A stretch of DNA of 22,237 bases from Porogramme epimiltina (lineage: Eukaryota; Basidiomycota; Agaricomycetes; Polyporales; Polyporaceae). The stretch spans positions 1 to 22,237 of the forward strand of contig FTLJ01001369.1 in NCBI GenBank assembly GCA_900155495.1, given 5' to 3'. Every line of letters begins with the position of its first letter. Position 1 is the first letter of the stretch. A program made the position numbers and the translations under genes. The notes under the pieces were generated by a model. It had not been told where the DNA came from. It searched no databases and saw only the letters and a list, made by a program, of their open reading frames with translations. This document shows positions 1 to 11,226 of this stretch, in pieces.

Positions 1-32
1 GGCCAGAAATGGCGTCCCGCCGCCCCCCCCCC

Positions 33-68
<36 letters not shown>

Positions 69-436
69 CCCAGCCCCGCCCCCCCCCCCCCCCGCCTCTC
101 CCTCCCCCTCCCCGCCGTCCCCGCCGCGTCTCGCGGTGCCGCGCATACACCCCGCCCTCGGTCTGGGCAGCGTCCGCGTCCCCGGCGTGCTAGCCCGCAT
201 CCGCGATAACCAATTACTCCCGGCGCGTGTATACGAACCGACGACCCGAAACGCGCAGAATTGACAGTCCCAGCCCGTGCCGACTGCATTTCCTCCATCC
301 CTCTTCTTTTCTCAGCAGCCCGCTCTTCCCTCTCCCCTTCATCTCCCCCTCGACATCGGCTCTCCTCCACGCTGCGTCGCGCACTCCCTCCCGGCTGGGG
401 CCACGCCCGGAGTCGGCCACCCCGCTCATCGCCATC
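1..436 (+). promoter_or_regulatory. C-rich upstream region and probable 5' leader of the first RhoGEF gene
   Basis: This stretch is almost entirely pyrimidine on the + strand. It includes an unbroken run of about 33 C from 35 to 67 and another of about 15 C from 79 to 93. From about 285 to 410 it turns into the CT-rich tract typical of fungal leaders just ahead of a start codon. An in-frame ATG at 227 could extend the downstream protein by 70 residues, but that extension reads through the CT tract and has no conserved look, so I treat it as leader. No TATA box is visible. Confidence 0.5.
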
Positions 437-3400
437 ATGTCAGCCTCCATGAACGTGCTTCCCCGACGGCCGACGCTACTCGACCGTCGCACGCCGCTCG
501 GAATCCCCGAGATCCCGGACAGCATCTCCCTGCCTCTCCACCCCTCCCCCAGCCCCTCCTTGCCGTTCGCTAGAGGCAGCTCCTCGAGGGCAGGCTCCAG
601 TCTTCTGCCCTTTGTCCCCCTCACCCCAATCATGGCCTCCCCCCTTCTGACGCCCGAGGTCGCGCGCGCGGCAACCCCCACAGCCATAGGGCTCGAGAAC
701 GCCTCGCGTCAGCGTTCCGTCGCAGCAGCCCCTCCAGAGGATGACTACATTACCCATCATCCGCCAAATCCCACATGGACTACATGCCCGCCAACACCAC
801 CGCCCAAAAACACCTCTTCTCCGCGCCTCGCGGCCTCCATGCCTTCGTCTCCTACGCGCGCGCCGCGGACCCGCAGCAAGAGCAGAGCGCGTTCCTCAAG
901 CACAGGCCGAGGCGGGTCCCCTTCCTTGCCCTCCTCACGTCCTTCTTCGTCCACCTTTGCGCGCTCGCATCCATCAATCTCGCCCCCGTCACCGGAGAGT
1001 CCAGCAAGCTCACATCGAGCTGCCCCCCGCCGGATGTCACTCCCCGCTGACTTGTCAAAGCCACTACCACCGCGCCCCGGATTGCGCGCGTCCGAGGCGC
1101 TGAAGGACCTGCCTCCGATCCCTGTCCGATGCGAGAGCGCGGAGATCCTCGACACCGGCGCGGAGGCCTCGCTTCTCCCGAGTTTATCGCGGCGCGCGCC
1201 TGCGCCGGTGTCGCACCGCGAGGGTTCTCTAACAGGGCCGGGGGGAGCTGAAACGGCGGCCACGCATACAGGAGGGAAGAAGTTGTTCAACCTCGCGGAC
1301 GAGGCCGATCTCTCAGATGACGAGGACGCTACACAGCCCGCGTATAAGGAGGAAACTAGGACACGCGTGGAGCAGGTACCGGAGCGAGGGATGGGCCAGG
1401 TACGGGTGAGAGAACAGAAGAAGCATAAGGCCGAGACGCTCCGCCGGTACCACGCTCTCTCTGAGTTGCTTGCCACGGAGGTCGGATACCTATTGGACCT
1501 TCGCGCGCTCGTCACGGTGCGTTCCCGCCAGCCATTCTATCCCCCCGGCCCGAGCCGCCGCTAATCCCTTCGCAGGTTTACCTCGACCAGCTCCTTCTCC
1601 TGTGTTCGTCCCCCGTAACGCCGGCATCTGTTGGGCTGGCTTCTGCAAATGGGCTGGCACCAAACTCTCAGCTCGTTCCCCCTGGGATTTCCATCCCGCC
1701 ACCCCGCCCGCTGTCCACTTTCTCCACTGTCTTAACAATACCCGCATTGTTCCCTAGCTCCCGGCCACCCGTCCTCGCGCCTAACCCACCACCATTAGCA
1801 AACCCCGGTGACGACCCATGGAACGCAAACCCGGAGGGCGGCGGTTCGCCGACGCGCGAGAGACAGCCATCCGGGTCTTCGATATCCCACGAGGCGGCGG
1901 TAAGGGAGCGCGATCTGGAGAAGGAGAACTGGAACCGCATCTTTCCGCTCAAAGGCTCGCAGAATCCCCCTGGACCCGTGATGATAGAGCGGGAGGTGCG
2001 TACCGTGTGCCGGAATGCGCAGGAGCTACTCGACTTCCATGAGCGGTTCCTCGACGCGCTGCGCAGCGCGGTGAACGCAACCGGCTTCCAAGAAGCCTTT
2101 TCTCCGGACGGAGAAGAGGGGTCTAGTAGGGGAGCAGGTGAAGAGGTGATGGAGGAGGTCGAGCATGCCATCGAGGTCGTGGTGGAACGGTTTCTGCGCG
2201 AGGTACGTGCGTGCATACGGGGCTTGAACGTCTGCGTGGCTGATCCCTGGTGTTCGCACGCAACTTCCGTAGGCCGAGTCCTTCGACATCTATGAGAGAT
2301 ACTGTCCGGGCCATCCAGCTGCGATGGACCTGGTGCGCCGTGCGCAGGACCGCTGGCCAGCGGTGTGGGACGCGTACGAACAGCGGTGTGCGTTGCTGAC
2401 TTCCCATTCGTCTGCGGTGTTCAGCAGCGACGACCACGACATGTCCTCACCCACGTCCACCGGCTCGGAGGTTGACGACGGAGCTACCGCCGAGCTATCA
2501 TCGTCTCGACATCGGCGGCGGCGGAGGCACTCGACTCCGGTTCTATCTTTCATGCTGCCCTCCTCATCTCCAGAAACGTCGCCGACCGACCAGCTTCCCT
2601 TCTCCCTTCCTAGCCCCGCGTCGACAGTCACCGAGAATAGTCGACAGCGTGCGGGCATCCAGAAGCTTAAATTTGCGGATTACCTGATCAAGCCGGTGCA
2701 GAGGATCTGCAAATACCCCCTCCTCCTCGACCAGCTCCAGGACAAACGGCGACGCCATGCAACTCCCGGGGATAGCACGCCTGAGGATGCGAACAATTGC
2801 GACACAGCCACCGACGCTTCGAACATCACAAGTGAAGCGATTGGTAAGGCGGCCCAGACCATGAGGGATGTTGTGAGCCGCGTCAACCGGGCAAGCGAGA
2901 AGGAGGCGCACAACCTCAGGTCCGCTCTCATCGCGTCCAAGATATCCTTCTCGCATGGACCTCTTTCGTCCGCGGCGGTGCCGACATTTACGAACTCGCC
3001 GACAGTCTCAACGCCGCCGTCTTCCGAATGCGCTTCTTCCAACGAGACTGGCCACTCCTACGGTTCGAGCTGCGCGTGCTCCACTGTGTCCACTGCCCCC
3101 ACATCTCCCTGTTCATCGTGTTCGCCCACCATTCTCGCACCGCGCCCTACATCTCTCACTGCGGAGTTCGTCTCATCCCTCGGCCCGTGTTTGCTCGCGG
3201 GTGCGCTGGACGTCGTCCAATACCCGGCCCATCGTGCGAAATACCTCGGCGTGTTCCTGTATGCGGGAGGGTACTGTATTCTTGCCAAGGTCACCAAGGG
3301 CGGGAGGGTGTACGAGCCACGGCATTGGTTCGCCCTCAACGAAGTCGACGTAGTGGACGTCGAGGAGGACTTCGGTACGTGCCTACTAGGTCATCTGCCC

Positions 3401-5237
3401 CGGAGCTGGTCTCAACTTTCCTTTAGCGCCGTTTCCGTTTTCTTTTCGCATAAGCGGATTCGGACATGCGCTCCAACTCGCAGCGTCGTGCACTGCGGAG
3501 AAGGCCGTCTGGCTGGCGGCAATCCGCAACTCACTGTCCACTAAGCCTTCATGGCTGCACGAACCGCTCTGCAGTTTCCTCACGGACATCAAGATCCCTC
3601 CGATCATTACTACGTCCCCAGAGGAGAACGCTAGCGGCCTGCCCATGATCCAGTCGGCATCGGAACCGGAAAAGCACAGCGATATCAGGCTTGAATTGGC
3701 GCTTCCGCCTAGGAGCAAGTTCTCCAAGACGGTGTGCAGGGCTGACGGCCTCAGCAAGTCGGAACTCCTATCTCAAGGTACTCTGTCTGCCCTCAGCCGG
3801 CGGTCATCTACGGCCTCCGTCAAGGCTATTTTTGCAGCATCGCTGGAGGCCACGAAGATTACACGCCCGTCTAGCCAGTATCGGGCGCAGGTGGACCATA
3901 GTTTGCATGACGTTTTCAGCGAGGCGTGCGTAGCAGCGCGGAACCAGGCCCAGATACGCGGAGACGACCTCTTTCACCTGCGCCTCCCAGGCAAGCGTCC
4001 CGGCAGCTCCATGTCCCGCTCGAACTCCGGACTCAGCATCGCAGGCGCCATGGGGCTCGCTGCGGCCAAGCGCAAGTACGACAGCGTGCTCGTCTCGCGC
4101 CGGAACCGGTCGGTCGACCTGGACATGCCTCCCCTGCCTCCGATGCCGCCTCTACCGCCGGTATCTCCCTCACACGTGGTCTCCGCGCCGGAACCGCAGG
4201 CCCACGCGGCGACGACGCTCCCCGGGTCGCTCATGGGGCGCGCAAAATCACTGGCGGTCCGCCGACACAGGAAACTGCCCGCGTCTATCGCGCCCGCCAT
4301 TCACACGGCCATCGCACGCATGGGCGCGGAAGGTGGCGTACAGGAGGATGAGGTGCTAGTCCAGAGCCCGGAGGCCCTCAGCCTTGACTCACCACCGATC
4401 CCGTCCCGGTGCTCGTCGGTGTCATCCGTGCTACCGAGCCCGCTCGAATCCGCGTCACTGCCCATCCCCGTGCCCGGCACCGGTCCCGCGCGCAAAGGGA
4501 GTGGGACCGCACGATCACCCAGTGCGTCGCCCGCGCGCGGCAAGGATGGCAAGCCCGTCCGGTCGCGCTCGATGGTCGAAAACGTGCGCTCGTTCTTCCA
4601 GGCGCCGCCGCCCTCGCCGTCATTGGCGCGCACAACGGGCCAGCCGGCCTCGTTCTCGTCTGAGCCAGGCCGGGCGTCGCCCGTTTCTCCCGGACAGAGC
4701 CAAAGCTTAGGAGCGGAACCCTCGCCCGCGGCGGCCGACTACTCGAACAGCATAGTGCAGTGGCTCCGCCGCACGTCGCTTCGCCGGCGCACGTCCACCT
4801 CGGGTTCTTCGACGCCCTCAAGCACCGAGGACGGCGTGCGCGTGCGGCCGCCCCCATCATCGCGCAGCTCGGTCGACGGCCTCGCCGCCATGCGCGCGTC
4901 CGTCTTCCTCGACCCCACGCCCCCTTCGCCCGAGGCACGGAGATACGGCCTCGATGGCACGAGCCCGAAGCGGCACCGCTCGCTGTTTGTGCCCTCCACC
5001 CGGTCCCGGGAGCCGAGCTTCGACCTGGCTAGTACGCGTCGAGGCGAGGAAGGGCGCGCTTCGCCTTCGCCACGGCGTCGCGACGATTCCCCGACGGCCC
5101 TCTCCGCGTCGCCCTCGCCTTCGCCGCCGGGCTCCGGCCCGGATCCCTCTACAGGACCCTCGCTCTCCGCCCGAAAGTCGCTGCGGAACTTACTCCTGTT
5201 CCAACGTTCGAACACGTTCACCCCGGTGCCCGCTTGA
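437..5237 (+). CDS. RhoGEF (DH-PH) protein with long disordered tails, about 1539 aa, 4 exons
   Basis: Exons 437-1516, 1576-2202, 2273-3374 and 3427-5237; all three introns (59, 70 and 52 nt) are GT/AG and keep phase. The product should activate a Rho-family GTPase at the membrane by GDP/GTP exchange. Residues 1-330 are Ser/Pro-rich and look disordered. The DH domain starts near 333 (LRRYHALSELLATEVGYLLDL) and has its conserved last helix near 705-722 (KPVQRICKYPLLL), the family's most diagnostic motif. A PH-like domain follows at about 875-975, ending in an amphipathic helix (EKAVWLAAIRNSL). Residues 980-1539 are Ser/Pro/Arg-rich with a poly-Pro patch near 1100. The DH is stretched by inserts at about 373-462 and 617-695, and the DH-PH linker is about 80 residues. 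The start at 437 was chosen over 227 because the CT-rich leader ends there. The family is clear from DH plus PH; the target GTPase cannot be told from sequence. Confidence 0.9.
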
Positions 5238-5923
5238 CAGAAGTGTCTGTCCGCATCCATCCCCCTCGCCCGCTTTCCTCCCTCTCTCTTGACACCCTCC
5301 CCGTATACCAGATGTATAACATATTGCCTATTTACGCCTGTCCTTGCCGGTCCGCATCCCATGCCCTCCTTGCACTGTCACGATACGGCGTTGTACCGAG
5401 TAGCTCGCGCACGATTCCCCTCCTTTATTCCACGCGCCGCCTTAAGTTTAATGAACCACCACCACTGCACGATACATACATCTGTCTTATTGCATCCATC
5501 TTATTGAAGCCATGCCCTAGTCCCTCTCGTCTCGTCACCCCCCACGAGTCATCTCCGCCCTCCCCCCCTTCCGCCCCATTGGGCTACACAGATCCGCCAG
5601 GGTCCTCCCTCGGATCCCGCACACCATGTTCCGTTTTACCAGCTGTTACCTCGATTGCAATCACACCGACACACGACACGGTCGGATTTGCATTTTGCAT
5701 AGACACATCCTGAGTGAAGTGCATACCACGCCCTCGCCGCTGGCTTGAGCCTCGACTCGTGAACATGGGAGTGGAACATGAAAGTGAGTATAACGGAGAA
5801 CATATCTGAACCAGGCCTGCAGATCCATACAAGTATTGTACATGAGTAAATTCAGCAGATAGTGCGTGCCGACCAATATAGAGATGAGGACCGAAGAAGA
5901 CGAAAACGAAAATATCGATAATG
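5238..5923. other. Intergenic 3' region between two convergent genes
   Basis: This 686-base gap lies between the stop codons of two convergent RhoGEF genes, so it must hold both 3' untranslated regions and both polyadenylation regions. Base composition drops to clearly more AT-rich than the flanking coding DNA. A short direct repeat (TCTTATTG, near 5484 and 5499) is present. Reading frames across it encode nothing I recognise. No clear terminator hairpin is seen, as expected for nuclear genes. Confidence 0.6.
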
Positions 5924-8900
5924 TCATGGTATGAGTCCATGTTGCCGCAGCAGCTTCGCCCACCTGTAAATGATGTCAGCCAAGTCAGCGGATTACAAAC
6001 AATAGAAGAGAGATGGTTCACGTACTGCTCCTGCTGGATCTCGAGCTCCGCGATACGCGTTTTGAGCTGCCTATACGTGATCCTTTTATTAGCATGACGC
6101 TAATCATAATTGCGAGGCTTGGACGTACGAGTTCTCCTGTTCGGCCTTGACCTTGCCCTGTTGGGCTTCTTTCACTTTACGCGTCATGGCCGCCCACGCG
6201 TCGTCATCGGGCAAGTTTGCGGCGTCAAACATCCCGTCGAGCTCCTCATTAAAGTACTGCGCCGGGGTGGGTCTCTGGTCAGTGGCACGTCCATTTCGGC
6301 GCAGGGCAGGGGTACGGGTGGGGAAGGAGGGGGCCATGGCTGTGGGCTTCACCTGGTAGAGTTCATTAACTTCTTGCTGACTGTTACTGAGGAGTTGGTT
6401 CACTACCTCGTACTGCCGTTTCCAGTTCTGGAGGCCTAGACCGGACTTGACCAACTCGTCGGTCCGCTGTACAAAAACGCCCTGGGGTTAGCATGTGGTC
6501 GTAATGAAGGTGGTTAATGGGGTCTTACCTGCCGGAGAAGCCGCATAACGTGCTCGATGTCGGCGACGACTGCGTCCTGATCCAGCAGTGCTTGGTCGAG
6601 ATAGTGCTCGGCTTCTTCGGCCATGTCATCCACGGCGCGAGCGAGGTCGTCTGACTGTGCGCTCCGCCCGCTACCGTTCGTAGCTAGCGAAGAGGAGGAC
6701 GAGCTGTCAAACACGGTCTGTACACGCGGGCGCGGGGCCACCATAGAGACGTCGACCGACGACCGTTTGCCAATTGCCTGAAGCATTTCCTCATGCCGCG
6801 CTTGGGCCTCTCTCGTCTGCCCGATCGTGAGTACCCCCACCGTCAACGTTCACCCGAACTAAACACTCACCCATCCCGGTGACCCAGCTCGTGCTTGTGA
6901 GGGAAATGGCGTACGCTTCACTGGTGAGGCAGGTCGCGTCTCCCAAGTTGCCACAGCCGCACGAACGGGCGACGAGCTAGTGACCTTCTGCGTCTCGAGG
7001 CGTATCCGCTTGACCGCGCGGTACGAGGACTCGATCTGCCACACCGCCGTAAGTCCACAGATCGCCTCGTTTTTTCGTTTGCAGCGAAACACGTACGTCA
7101 GCCTTGGTCGCCTCCGCGGCGCGCTTCACCTTCTGCTCCAACTCGTCCAGGTCCAGGTCCCCCTCAACCACCGCGCCCGCAGCCACAGGGGGCTTTACGG
7201 CGGCGGTGATCCGCTGGCCGGACACCCGTCTCGCCGTCGCGCCCGAGAACGCGCCCTTGCCCATCGGCGACGGCCGGCGCACGAGGGGCGACTTGCGGAG
7301 CGGCGTCGTCGCCACCGGTGACACCCCCGCGGCGGACGCGTTCGTGCGCACCGATGTGCGCTTCTTGATCGAAAGCGGCTCGATGATGCTCGGGGGCCTC
7401 ACTGACTCCACCGTGGATGCCGGTCTGGGCGTCGTGTCTGTGTTAGGCACGTTCGTTGGCTCGAAGGGCTGACGCTTGCTCCGCGGGATGGGGGTACGCG
7501 GAAACACCTGACGTGGGGGCGTCGCCGGGGAGACCGCATGGCCATGTGCAGGTCCGCGCCCATGCCCATAGCCATTCGCGTCTGGGGCCTCTGTGTCCGA
7601 GTCCATGGAAGGCAGGCGCGCATGACCCGAACTTGGACTCGCGATGGGTAATGGTGATGGGCTACGTGGGCCCAGTGGTCGGCGCTCGGAGCGGTCCGAA
7701 GAGTTGCGGGAGAGTGGTCGAGAATAACGATCGTCATCGTTGTCGAGGAAGGGCGAGTGCGCTCGTATGGTGGGCGTCGTCGACCGCTGGCTTGCGGCAT
7801 AATCATAATCCTGGGGAGGCTCCGGCAGCGCGCGCGATGTCCGAGACATGCGCGATAGCGGTCGCTGCGCAGGCGGGGGGTCATCTAGAACATACGCCAC
7901 AGGGTCGTCAGTCAAGGACTCCACCGCGCGTATCCCGACTGAGTTCATACCTTCGTAAATGGTATCTTCCGCCGGCTCTTGTATTGCGGGAGAGTGATAA
8001 TCGTGCCCGTTTTGGTTTTGGCTATTTCTGCGCGCGAGTTCCAGGCGCATCGTTAGGTCTTGCTCAGATGCATCCACAACCATCTCCTTGGTGGGCGGGA
8101 CAGACCGACCGCGCTTGAACGAGTCCTTGTCGTACGACGACGACGGCCCAGGGCTGTCGGAGTCGCTATCCTGGTCGCGGTCGCTCATGAACGGCGACTT
8201 GGCACGCTTGACGAGCTTCTTCGCGCCTCGCGAGAGCGATCGTGTCCTAGAGTTCCTGCTCCCCTTGGACATCGATGCAGACGTCGGCTCGTCGTCAATG
8301 GACGTCGCCAGTGTCGTAGTCGAGACTCGCGAGTAGGTGGTCATGCTGCTCCCTGACGTACTGGCGGTGCCTGTAAGCGTCGAGTTGCGGCTGTCTGCCG
8401 TGCGTGAGCGGCGATGGCTGTTCATCGAGCCGCCAAAAAAGTCACCCATCCCCATCCCTGAACCTGGTCTTGAACCGAACAGATTGCGTGAGATTACGTC
8501 GAGGCCGAAGATGGCGGCGCGTGAGCGAGACGCTGTGGGTGTTGTCGGCCTTGAGACTGAGCTTCCCGTCTTGAACTTGAAGAGGCCGAACTGTTGAACT
8601 GGATGGCGCTCCGTGAGCAAGAAGTGGAGGTTGAATATAGAGACAAAAGTTTACTTGTTTGGACGATGCGCTCCGGAATGCGGCTTGTTTGCATAATGTC
8701 CTCTTCAGGCTCATCCTCGTAGCTAGAGGTCACGTTATAACGTGAGAGCTCCCCCGCCATGGGCTGCACCCTGACGACGACATACGGCCCGTCTCCTTCA
8801 CCGAAAGGCACAGCATCCGCGACCCCATCCTGGTCAATGTGCAAGACGACTTTGGTCTATAATGGAAGCACTGTGAAAACGCGCCGAAATGGACGACGAA

Positions 8901-10780
8901 GAGCAAAGAGTTCTACCTTTTTCGGTTCTTGAAGGAAGTTGGTGCGTGTGTACACGTTGAAGAACGTGCGGGCGAGAGTGAGATACCCGCCCTTGTTCTC
9001 CACTTCACGCTCCTCGCCACTCAACACAATGGAGCGTTCTGCACGGGTACGGAAGCGGGCTTGGGCAGCCCAGAGGTTATCCAGGAAGCGTTTCTTCTCG
9101 CTTTCAGTGCGGAGCGGGTCGAGGTAGACTGACGCGGGCGGGAACACAACGGACAGCGCGCGAAACGGCCTTCCAGCCCAGCGCTCGGTCTGACCCGTCG
9201 GAGGGTCCTCGAGGAAGAGGTGGATATCTGGGCCGGCGGAAGCGTCGTCAACGAACTCAAATATATTTAGAGTAAAGACGCAGTACACACCAGCTCCGCC
9301 GATGTCTGTTGCCGCTACATCCGTAATGTCTACCACGCCCTTGTACACCAGCCCGTTCTTCCGCATGCTCGGAGGGAGCGTACCGCCCTTCACAACCCGG
9401 TCGAGTTGGTCGAGGCCGGTAAGCGTCTTCCCACTCTTCTCACTCGGTCGCTTCGCGATTAGGAGCTTGTCGTCGAAAAGGAAAAGTGTGCAATTTAGTG
9501 TCATGGAGCCCGCAGGCCCATTTGACGAGATCGGACCATGGGGGTCAGACGGGACAATGTCTTGCACATCGATGCAGTCGATGTACTGTCGGGAGTTCGA
9601 GATGAGCCCGGAAGGGAAACCGTCAATTGAAGTTGATAGACAATGCATAACGGCCATGCGTTTTGTCTCGTTGTCGACCTCCGCACGGGCGATCGTACTT
9701 GCACATTGAATGGCTTCCTCTAGCTGAGGTCGCTGAGGATGGTTCATCGCCATGTGCTTGAGCATTGTGTTGAACATGAGCGTATACCGAGGTATTCGCT
9801 GCCATGGTTCGGCGATGAGTTCTCGGAGACCGAACTTGTTCTTCGAGTCTGCCGCGGTTGAGTATTTGACACGCTAGAGGATCCCTGGACGTTAGAAAGC
9901 ACACCCAAGCGAATAAGATAAGGGGACGCACGTCAATATACTCTGCAAAACGCGGATTCTTCTTGACCTCCTGCTCGAACAACTTCTGGACCTCCTCATG
10001 TTTGGCAAAATATTGCCGATAAGCTTCAAACCCCCTCAAGTGCTTGAAGTGCCTCAGCGCCACATCGCCGACACCGGGCGTGCCATCACGTTCCATCTTC
10101 TCGAGATCAGCGAGGAACGCCTCATTTACTGGTAGGAGATGGTCGATGTTGCCGAACAGTGTCTTCGCCTCGTATGGGGCAATAATAGCAGTATGTCTGC
10201 TCTTGGAGAAGTTGCGGAGAGGATCAGCATAGTCGGCCTTGAGTATGCGAAGCTTCTTGACGTAGTTGCGCTCCGTTGTGATGAGCTCCTTGATGATATC
10301 CGCAAGTGCGGACGTATTCGTCATGGCACGCCTGCGTTTAGCCTATATAGCAATGTTCAGTAACCCCTACTAATTCAGCACAGAGACATAGGTGGAGAGA
10401 TACTCACTTGAGACTGGTCAGTACTGCTTGGGGACGGGGACGATTGTGCGGAAGCCGGTACCATGTCGATGCTTTCACCCAGCGAGGCGATAAGCTCCTT
10501 CACATCTACACAAGATGCACATTAGTCTCTGAGCGCATGCCGCAGGCGGGCACCGAGCCGACGCCTTGTGCGCGAGGGTGCATGTCGGCAGCACACCGTG
10601 CATGCGGGCGGACGCACCATGCGAAAGCTCCCGGCCTCCCTCTGTCCCTTCCACAACCACGCCACAGAAGAAGACACGCTTGGTGATGTTCGCGCTGACC
10701 GACTTGGGCTTCGGGCGGGGAACGTGCTCGTCCTCCATCGCGAGGGGCACGAGCTTGCGGGGCGACTGCGACAAGGCCAT
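5924..10780 (-). CDS. Second RhoGEF: N-terminal DH-PH, disordered middle, coiled-coil C-terminus, about 1382 aa, 11 exons
   Basis: Exons in transcript order: 10780-10678, 10505-10408, 10342-9932, 9873-8917, 8856-8655, 8598-7097, 7035-6871, 6816-6529, 6466-6129, 6070-6026, 5963-5924. All junctions are GT/AG and in phase. The DH domain begins near residue 75 (ADIIKELITTERNYVKKL) and carries its last-helix motif QRIPRYTLM at 229-237. A PH-like domain follows at about 297-485, including LFLFDDKLLIAKR. Residues 590-1090 are Ser/Arg/Pro-rich and probably disordered. Residues 1080-1382, spread over six small exons, are rich in Glu/Gln/Leu heptad-like helices (ELEQKVKRAAEATKAD; YEVVNQLLSNSQQEVNEL) that suggest a coiled coil. 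Expected role: nucleotide exchange on a Rho or Cdc42-type GTPase in polarity or septation. The first exon and its 172-nt intron are the least certain part; an ATG at 10324 lies just ahead of the DH if they are wrong. Confidence 0.88.
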
Positions 10781-11226
10781 GGCGGGCGAAGGCAGAAGCG
10801 GGCTCGCGGGGGACCAGAAGCCAGGGGGGAGGGGAGACGAGGGGGAGAAAGCGAGCGTGGGGGAACGGAGACAGAGCAACGTAGGGTGACGCGGTTATAG
10901 GACGGGGTGCAGAGACTGTCCTGCCTGCGCGGGCCTGCAGCGCCGACCCTGACGCTCTCGAACCGCGACTCCAACTCGCCCTGGGCGCTTCCCCGCCAGG
11001 CCTCGTTACGCGTCCGCGCAATCACGTGGGCGCGTTTCTGCACAAAGCACCGCGTCTCTCGGACGGCACACGACACTCCCTGGTGGCGTAGAGAATGCAA
11101 GGAGCACAAAGCACACCCCCATTACATAGCATTACACCTACGGATACATTCGATCGATCGGGGTTCTTATCGTCCACTGCACGGTCATCCCACAGACTCG
11201 GGGGCTATCCAACACCGCTAAGCTAC
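10781..11226 (-). promoter_or_regulatory. Upstream region of the second RhoGEF, shared with the 3' end of the Myb gene
   Basis: This 446-base spacer separates the stop codon of the Myb gene (11227) from the chosen ATG of the second RhoGEF (10780), both on the - strand. On the coding strand, roughly 10790-10865 is a CT-rich tract, the usual fungal leader signature, supporting a start at or near 10780. No TATA box is evident. Reading frames in it look like composition shadows. It also contains the palindrome CGATCGATCG near 11152. Confidence 0.5.

Noticed and set aside
227..436. In-frame upstream ATG that would add 70 residues to the first RhoGEF
   Set aside because: The added sequence is the translation of a CT-rich leader and looks unconserved; the ATG at 437 has the better context. 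The alternative remains possible.
757..1515. 252-residue open frame on the - strand inside the first RhoGEF
   Set aside because: It is antisense to the low-complexity N-terminal exon, and no conserved domain or splice continuation is seen.
5961..6128. Frames reading through the last small exons of the second RhoGEF as a separate short gene
   Set aside because: The small exons at 6026-6070 and 5924-5963 splice in phase to the upstream coiled-coil exons, so they belong to the same gene.
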